NCBI RefSeq assembly: GCF_041381155.1
Contig: NC_091147.1
Coordinates: 15,847,318 to 15,911,317, forward strand
Direction of reading: 5' to 3'
Source: Argopecten irradians
Lineage: Eukaryota; Mollusca; Bivalvia; Pectinida; Pectinidae
DNA: 64,000 bases
The position numbers were made by a program, and so were the translations under genes. Positions 27,901 to 36,900 of the stretch are shown here, piece after piece. The notes below the pieces were generated by a model. It had not been told where the DNA came from and ran no database searches. It saw only the letters and a program-made list of their open reading frames with translations. Position 1 is the stretch's first letter, and each line of letters starts with the position of its first letter.

Positions 27901-30900
27901 TCCTAGCTGGAGTTACAACCACCCACAGCCCCAGAATACCTCCTTCTACCCAGCACAACAGATCCCACCTGGTAAGTACTCACTGCTTACAACTACCAGA
28001 TTCGACCCAATAAGCATTCAAATTGCAAGGTGCTTTAAAAATTGAAAAAAAAAAGTAAAGGGACTCTAAAAAGAACAGAATTTGAGAAGTCTTTCATAAA
28101 TAGATTACACAAAACTAACCATTAATCAATTTGCAAGAGAAATATATAAAAGAAACTAGGATTGGTTTTCATATTTTCAGTCTGCCTTTTAATAATTTGA
28201 GGTCTTTGAAAATGAGGCCTTAAAAAGGGGTAGGAACGCTTGTACAGATGGGAGTGCTTAATGGGTTGAATATGGTAATTTTATTTGAGTACAAGTTACC
28301 GAAAACCAATTGTCTTTCATGTACAATTTATTTTCGCAATATCACGATTCAAGTAAATGTACGAAGGTTTACCTCCGCAAATCGATATGAACATCACTTA
28401 CATCAATAGGAAACATTTACAGACATTTTTTTTGGATTTGGTTCAACGTTCAAACAGTTCTGTATCAGAAAGTTCAATGTACACACAGTTCTGTTTCAAA
28501 AAATAAAGTAAAGCTACCATATAGCCGGTTATTTCGTGGACCAAAATTTTCGAGATTTGGTCTAAAAACGAGAAATCCAATTTTAGCGAAAATATCCGTC
28601 TATACGGTATTTTGAACAACTCAAGGTAACTGTTGTTTGTTTCGCAGGTCCACGTTTCACACAACCATCTCAGTATGGACCAAAACAAGCGCTACAGACA
28701 TTGATACGAGGCCGTAATAACCCTAACACCTCAAACTACACACAGAACATGCAACACATCCATATGATGAGCAAACAGATGATGCATCGTCAGGTACGAC
28801 AACAGCTACGTCAGACATTCCAGAACCACCAGCGAGGGATGCCCGAAGGCCAGGGAATGTTTCCTAACCAGATGCAGCCTGGGGGCATGCAGGGCATGAA
28901 TCAACCCCAGAGTAAGTGACTGCTGCAATAAATGTCTGCAGCTATATTTACATTTTCACTGGGAATCAAGTATGTAACATTAGCAAATGCAGTTGGTGTT
29001 GTTCAGTGCTTGAATAGAGGAGTTTGGAGATCCCAAAATGACATGTGTAAAGCACACCGTTAATTAGTCCTACCTTCTGGTGACTATGATGTTACAAAAA
29101 TCTCATCAAATGGTGACGTCATCATCACCGAATGGTGGGACAAATCAAAGGTAAATTGTACTTTACTAATGTCATTTTAGGATCTCGAATCCCTGGTATT
29201 GCCATCCGCTTATTTTGGCGTCATTATCATTGTGACATCATAATTGTTATGTCAGCGATCACACAGAAGATGGCTGTTGCAATGGCTGCTCCATTGAAGG
29301 CAATGAATTGTTTGTTTATTATAGATGTAAAAATTGTCTGGATGTCATCAAAGGTGTATATAATCATTAAACTGCATTCAGTTGGCAATTATGGTAGAAT
29401 GAATGCCAACTGGACAATGGCAAATTGTACATAATGCATTAAATTTGCTGTAGTTCAGTTGACATTCATCATACCATAATTGCCAGCTGAATGCAATTCA
29501 ATGCTAGATTAACTCAAGCTTGAAGTAACCTACTGTAACAGGACCATGATAACACTATGAGTTATCTGATTACTCGATAGCGATTTACAACTTAAATTTA
29601 TATTGCAAGCTTTAGATGGGACCAACAAAATACTATTAAACTAATTAAACAGGGTCAGGGAAATGTTTGACTTTGAGACTATTCACAACTTAATTTCAGT
29701 GCTTACAGTATTATTTGATAGCAATGGGTTCAATGCAAAATTGAGTATAATTTTCTCACCAGTATGATACATGGATTATACTAATTGCATTTCTTGGTTT
29801 CATTTTGTTCCAGTGGGAATGTCCTCCAACTTCGGGACATCATATGGTATGCAGCCACAGCCCTCGGGAAACGTGATGGAGCAAGGTCCCCCAGGGGCAG
29901 GGATGATGTCTCAGCCGGGCTACAATCAGTCCTATCAGGGCTCACAGACATCGGGCATGATGCCTGGTATGGCGAACCAACCAAACTACATGGCCCCACA
30001 GGGACCACAAGCAGCCCCGGTTGGACAGTCACACTTCAACACAACTTCCAGGTACCCTGTAGTAAATTTAGGCAATACACACCATATGGACCGAGTCAAA
30101 GGTCCTGAATTTATATTTAAATATCATAATTGTTTTTAAAAAGTTGGCTTCATGCTTAATATTAAAGAAATGCATGTATGATAGCTTAATTTTATCTTTC
30201 TGACGAACTCAACTTTGGGATATTGACGTCATAATAGCAATATTGACTCAGGAGTGATGTCACAATAGGAAGGTTGACTTAAGTGTTTCTAAAAATTGAA
30301 ACACCGAGTCCATATGTCAATATCAATAGTCAATATCGCCCTCTATGTGACATGTGTATAAGCTAATAAGAATAATGGAAAATCAGAGCATATTCAATAT
30401 AATAAATTATTTGTCTGCTTTAAATTGAAAGATAAAGTTTTGACAAAGGTTTGAAATTGCAAAGGTCAAATCAACGTCAGGGACCCACAATTGATCGCAC
30501 TGTGCTAGAAGTGTAAAGCAATCCACCATGGCTCTCCAATGATGTAAAATAAATGTCGCTTTGTAGATTATAATTCTTGAAATCTCTTGTTATCTAGACT
30601 ACAACATGGAATGGGCAACAGTTCAATGCAGAACCCTAGCAGTACGATGAGTGGTATGACGTCTGGTATGGGGGGGTATAACCAGATGGCCTCGTCAGGG
30701 CCCTCACAGCACCAGGTAAATATCGCCAGTCCCAAAAAATGTCTCAATACTGTAGTGGCATGTTGTAGCCGTCTCAGTTCTTGTACTGACATCGTATATA
30801 GCTGGTCATTTTTTGTGTGTTAAAAATTCATGAATTTGTAATTTTAAAAAGTTGAGAAATCAGATTTTATCACAAAAATTTGCATCAAAACATAAAAATT

Positions 30901-33900
30901 GCAATCATGTGCTTTATTAATTGTGAAGTATTTCACTGATCAAAATTTGCGACATTAACAATTCAGCAAAATTGTTAAATATCCACATAAAGATAACTGG
31001 CTATATATACATTACCCCAATCGAAAAAAAATTATGATAATTTCCCTTTATTTCTGTTTTAGTTTTGGGGTAGGTTTAAATAGATTATTGTTTCTGTTTT
31101 GTATACCGTATGTATATTTTGAGTAGTATTTCTTTATCAAAATGATTTTGGAGTATGTTCCCTTGTACAAAAATGTTGTAGTGCCCCTTATTTATGTATA
31201 GAGATGTGTCCCTAGTTTGTTGAAAAATAGATACTTACCGGTAAGGTAGTATGTTTAAAAAAGATAATGAAAAAAAAAAAATAAGAGCAGGGAGTAAGGG
31301 AGGGTAAAAAAAGGTAGTATATTTAAATAAACTAATGAAAAAAATAAATGAAAGGAAAAGTATAAGAGCTAGGGGTTGGGGGAGGTAGAGGGTAGAGAAA
31401 AAGGGTGGAAAAAAATCTTTGAATCCCAATTGTCCCCCCGATTTCGGAGAATTGTGTGTAAGGATGTAGACTTGTAATGCCTACAGGCAATGCTATGGTT
31501 CTCTATATAATAGCAGCAGTCCGGAAATGACAAAATGACCTTCTTTCACCCTCCTGCCTCCTCCTCCTCCTCCTCCTCGACTGAGGAACCCAAGGTAAGT
31601 GGCTGCTGTGTGGGTGTACTCTAACTTCACAACCCCACTCCCCACCCCACCACGCTGGAATACTATACATCATGTGCATTGCCATGGCAAGTCAGCCCCA
31701 TAAAACTCATGGGATATCTATCGCAAATGTTGACTAATCAAGAGGTTCTCTCACATATGTGAAGAGATGTTAAGATGTGCTCATTGTAAAAAGATTTTTG
31801 AAGACCCGAGACGAAATGGTTGTGGGAAGGACCAAAAGGGATAAAATTATTTATTTCATGCCCTGGAGTCTCACTTTTTCCCATAGGGAGGGGGTAAAGT
31901 TTAATAAAAAAGTGTAAAACATCTTTGTGACATTCTGTATTATAACTCAGGTGACCGTTAAGGCCCCTATGGCTACTTGTATGTCATGACTAAGAGCAGC
32001 TACCCTTTATATAGCCACTTTATTTAATATGGTGTTCTGATCAGTCAGTTCTGCTACATTATACGATATGCGTATAAATTGATTGTCACAGAACAGATAT
32101 CCCAAAACATACCCAGTGGTACAGTCATTGTATACAGGGGTGACTGTCCTTGGATGACCTTAGCTGTTAAGTTAAGGAAGTTAAGCATCAGCCTACCAAC
32201 CTGAAATAAACCCTTAGTGTGAAGTTGATAGCTAGGGTGTTAAGGTGTCCTTTTCCTCCATCATGTGGTGATGATTTTCTCCAGGAACTCCGGCTTGCAT
32301 CCCAACCACCAAAATGTGACCCATCTTACAATTACCAAAGCTGTTGAATTGACTTTAAATGTTGAACAATCCAAAGACATGTATAGTTTGGTCCCTTTTG
32401 GCACCCAAATTCATCAAGTCTTATTTTTAAAACTAAGTGTTGTGAAATAAGTTGAAAAGGGCACACACCATTCATAGTTCTTCATTTCAAGCCATTGTAT
32501 CCCAAAATGTAATTCTTGATTGCTCTTTGATTTTCCTTTGTGGTGTAGTGGTTTATTGTATGGCTTATGGCTGAGTCTTTGGTTTGTAATAACAATTTTG
32601 CGGAGTTGCTGATAATCAGCTTCAATTTTATCTATGTAGCCAAAAATAACTTGTTAAATAAAAGAGTGGTATGAAAAAGAAGTGTTTGCAATGGATTAAC
32701 TCATTCCTCCCTGAAATTTCATAATGGACCGGTCTAGTCTTTGATTTAGAAAAGTCTAAAGGTGACTTCAGAGGTGAATGAGTTTATGGGAAAAAAACTT
32801 GTAAGTCTGAGTGTAGTACTAGTATGGTAACTTCTTTTTAATGGTTATACACACAGTCAAGCGTCTTAACTTGGAATAGACCTTGTAAATTCTGACTTGT
32901 GTAAGGCTGGCCCTGTTAAATTTGAAGACAGTTGGTCCCAACTAAAATGTTCACTTGTCTTTATACTACATGTACACATGTACACATGTACATAGATTGT
33001 CATATTTGCTGCTCACAATTTTTTGTGATTTTTAACTTTTTAACTACTGGGTTCTGCCTAATACATGGTTATGTGGAGGTCAATATTAAGCATATTGACT
33101 TGGTTTCTATTTTCATAAATGCTGAGTCGATATTGCACTTGTTTACCAAAAAAGAGAGGTAATCAGGGTAGTGTTTAAGGCCATCATTTTTCTTAATGTT
33201 ATCAGCCATATCAAATAATTATATTGACATTTTTTATTCCATAAAGATTAAAAGGCCCTGGATTAGGTCAATATGGTGTTATACCACCCTGATAGAATGT
33301 AAGATATTGATGTTGGTCTATGCTCATGGTCATTTATTTTCTACCATGTTGCCCTCAACAAAGGTTCATAACAGATTTTACCTCGTTTTTCACCTGCTAT
33401 CAAATGGGTTAGTGGGGCAGGTGGTTTTCCTGATGTCTGATATTGTTATTTTTTACAAACAAATGATAAAACTTTTTAGGAGCATAAATCTTCTTCATCT
33501 GACCCGAAGGGTCAGGATGACCTATAGTCGTCATGTTTCGTCCGTCGTCGTCCGCCGTCCGCCGTGTGCCGTCCGCCGTGCGCCGTGCGTTAACTTTTCA
33601 CATTTTGAACTTCTTCTCAAGTTCTACCGGTGCGATTTGGCTGAAACTTGCATGAAATGATCCTGACATGGTCCCGACAAAGTGTTGTTATTTTTCGGGT
33701 CGATCCGAAATCCAAGATGGCCGCCAAAGCCGCCATCTTGAAAACACATTTTGAACTTCTTCTCAAGTTCTACCGGTGCGATAAGGCTGAAACTTGCATG
33801 AAATGATCTTGACATGGTCCCGACAAAGTGTTGTTATTTTTCGGGTCGATCCGAAATCCAAGATGGCCGCCACAGCCGCCATCTTGAAAATACATTTTGA

Positions 33901-36900
33901 ACTTCTTCTCAAGTTCTACAGGTGCAATTAGGCTGAAACTGGCATGAAATGATCCTGACATGGTCCCGACAAAGTGTTGTTACTTTTCGGGTCGATCGGA
34001 AATCCAAGATGGCCGCCACAGCCGCCATCTTGAAAACACATTTTGAACTTCTTCTCAAGTTCTACAAGTGCGATTTGGCTGAAACTTGCATGAAATGATC
34101 CTGACATGGTCCCGACAAAGTGTTGTTATTTTTCGGGTCGATCCGAAATCCAAGATGGCCGCCAAAGCTGCCATCTTGAAAACACATTTTGAACTTCTTC
34201 TCAAGTTCTACCAGTGCGATTTGGCTGAAACTTGCATGAAATGATCCTGACATGGTCCCGACAAAGTGTTGTTATTTTTCGGGTCGATCTGAAATCCGAG
34301 ATGGCCGCCACAGCCGCCATCTTGAAAATACATTTTGAACTTCTTCTCAAGTTTTACAGGTGCAATAAGCCTGAAACTGGCATGAAATGATCCTGACATG
34401 GTCCCGACAAAGTGTTGTTACTTTTCGGGTCGATCGGAAATCCAAGATGGCCGCCACAGCCGCCATCTTGAAAACACATTTTGAACTTCTTCTCAAGTTC
34501 TACCAGTGCGATTTGGCTGAAACTTGCATGAAATGATCCTGACATGGTCCCGACAAAGTGTTGTTACTTTTCGGGTCGATCGGAAATCCAAGATGGCCGC
34601 CAAAGCCGCCATCTTGAAAACACATTTTGAACTTCTTCTCAAGTTCTACCGGTGCGATTAGGCTGAAACTTGCATGAAATGATCCTGACATGGTCCCGAC
34701 AAAGTGTTGTTATTTTTCGGGTCGATCCGAAATCCAAGATGGCCGCCAAAGCCGCCATCTTGAAAACACATTTTGAACTTCTTCTCAAGTTCTACCAGTG
34801 CGATTAGGCTGAAACTTGCATGAAATGATCCTGACATGGTCCCGACAAAGTGTTGTTATTTTTCGGGTCGATCCGAAATCCAAGATGGCCGCCACAGCCG
34901 CCATCTTGAAAATACATTTTGAACTTCTTCTCAAGTTCTACAGGTGCAATTAGGCTGAAACTGGCATGAAATGATCCTGACATGGTCCCGACAAAGTGTT
35001 GTTACTTTTCGGGTCGATCCGAAATCCAAGATGGCCGCCACAGCCGCCATCTTGAAAACACATTTTGAACTTCTTCTCAAGTTCTACCAGTGCGATTTGG
35101 CTGAAACTTGCATGAAATGATCCTGACATGGTCCCGACAAAGTGTTGTTATTTTTCGGGTCGATCCGAAATCCAAGATGGCCGCCACAGCCGCCATCTTG
35201 AAAATACATTTTGAACTTCTTCTCAAGTTCTACAGGTGCGATTAGGCTGAAACTGGCATGAAATGATCCTGACATGGTCCCGACAAAGTGTTGTAACTTT
35301 TCGGGTCGATCCGAAATTCAAGATGGCCGCCACAGCCGCCATCTTGAAAACACATTTTGAACTTCTTCTGAAGTTCTACCAGTGCGATTTGGCTGAAACT
35401 TGCATGAAATGATCCTGACATGGTCCCGACAAAGTGTTGTTACATCTCTGGTTGATCCCAAATCGAAGATGGCTACCATGACACTATATCTAATTAATTT
35501 CCTACATGTTAAGGCCCTTTGGCCTATTGTTTGAAATAAAATTTGTTGAAAGAAATTGAAAATGATCCTGACATGGTCCTGACAAATGACACCATATGAA
35601 ATTAGATTTACTATTGCCAAGGTAGTCAGATGACCGTTAAGGCCCTTTGGGCCTCTTGTTTAAAAGAGCATAAATCTTCTTAATATAAAAACAATCTCAC
35701 TATCGTTTAATGCTTTATACAATGTAAAGTAAAATGTCACCTAGGTTTTCTTCAAGTGTCAATTTTGAAGTTTGTTCTTACTAAAAACTATTGGATCAGA
35801 CATGTGAAATGATTTGTGATTGTTCATCTTATATGGGATGATTGCAGTGAGTTTTCTGGTTTTGTGTTTTAAAACTGTTTGTTAAATGAACCAATAAGAT
35901 GTGTGTGTGTTTGTTTGTGTGAATACCTATTGGTAAATAAACATTTCTAGCTATGTTGTAGTTACCAAAAAATTCAAACTACAAATTAAATTGAAAATTA
36001 AAATATCAGATTCTGTTAAGCAAAAAATGTACTATGTGTCTTAATTTGCATTTTGTTTGTTGTTTGACTTCAAAAAGTTACAATAAATCCTAGTTTAATT
36101 AGACTATGGTCCATAACACATACTGTAGACACATTAAGGATACCAAATGTTGATGAGACAATGCATGATTAACTATTTCTAGTTTTAGGCCTAATAAGCC
36201 TTTTGTTTAGTTTTGCGTATGTGACATGCTCTAAAATTTCCTTATACTGCAATCATTAAATCTCTGAAATCAGTTTAATTAAGGATACTTGTTACACAAA
36301 GGTGAATATTTCTTGTACGTTGATGTATTGATGACTAGTATGATGTGAACACTCACCTTCAACGGCCAGGTGTAAAAAGTGTTGTCTTAGACATGAGAGT
36401 TGGAGATAGATAATCAATGTTACTTTAGGCAGTGCTGAAATATACATTGACTGTAATGTGTTCTCTATAATCAGTACTGGAAAAAGATGTGTACGTTTTA
36501 GATTTGGAGTAATATTGTTTACTGTGCCTTGTTTGGAACATTTTTGCAGTGAGAATTTTTTTTCGATTTCCAATCTCCTGAAAACTGTAAAATTTCATGG
36601 TGTTTTTTTTGCATGTAAAATGAGCAATTTCGTTATGGGATGGATTAACTATACTGTAATTACCATAGAAATAAGTATTTTTATTGTGTCTGATGTAAGA
36701 AGTATATATATCGGGTGTTCATTTTCCTGTTAAAGTTGTTAAATTCAAATAAGGGTATACCCTGAAACAACAAAGCAGTGGCTAAGAGAACATTTGTCAA
36801 TGTATTTCTGATCTATAAAAATGAAATGGTAGTGAAACGTTTTAGCTCATTCACCCCTGAAGACACGATTGGACTCTTCAGATTCAAGGTTGGATCAGTT

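Noticed and set aside
33196-33660. 154-residue + strand frame in MED12 intron 40
   Set aside because: It runs from unique intron sequence into the simple repeat at the start of satellite element 2, so its length comes from the repeat.
33624-35275. Series of 63-residue minus-strand frames spaced 146 bp apart
   Set aside because: They are copies of the 146-bp satellite unit read in changing frames. The period is not a multiple of 3 and the frames overlap by repeat structure, not by design.
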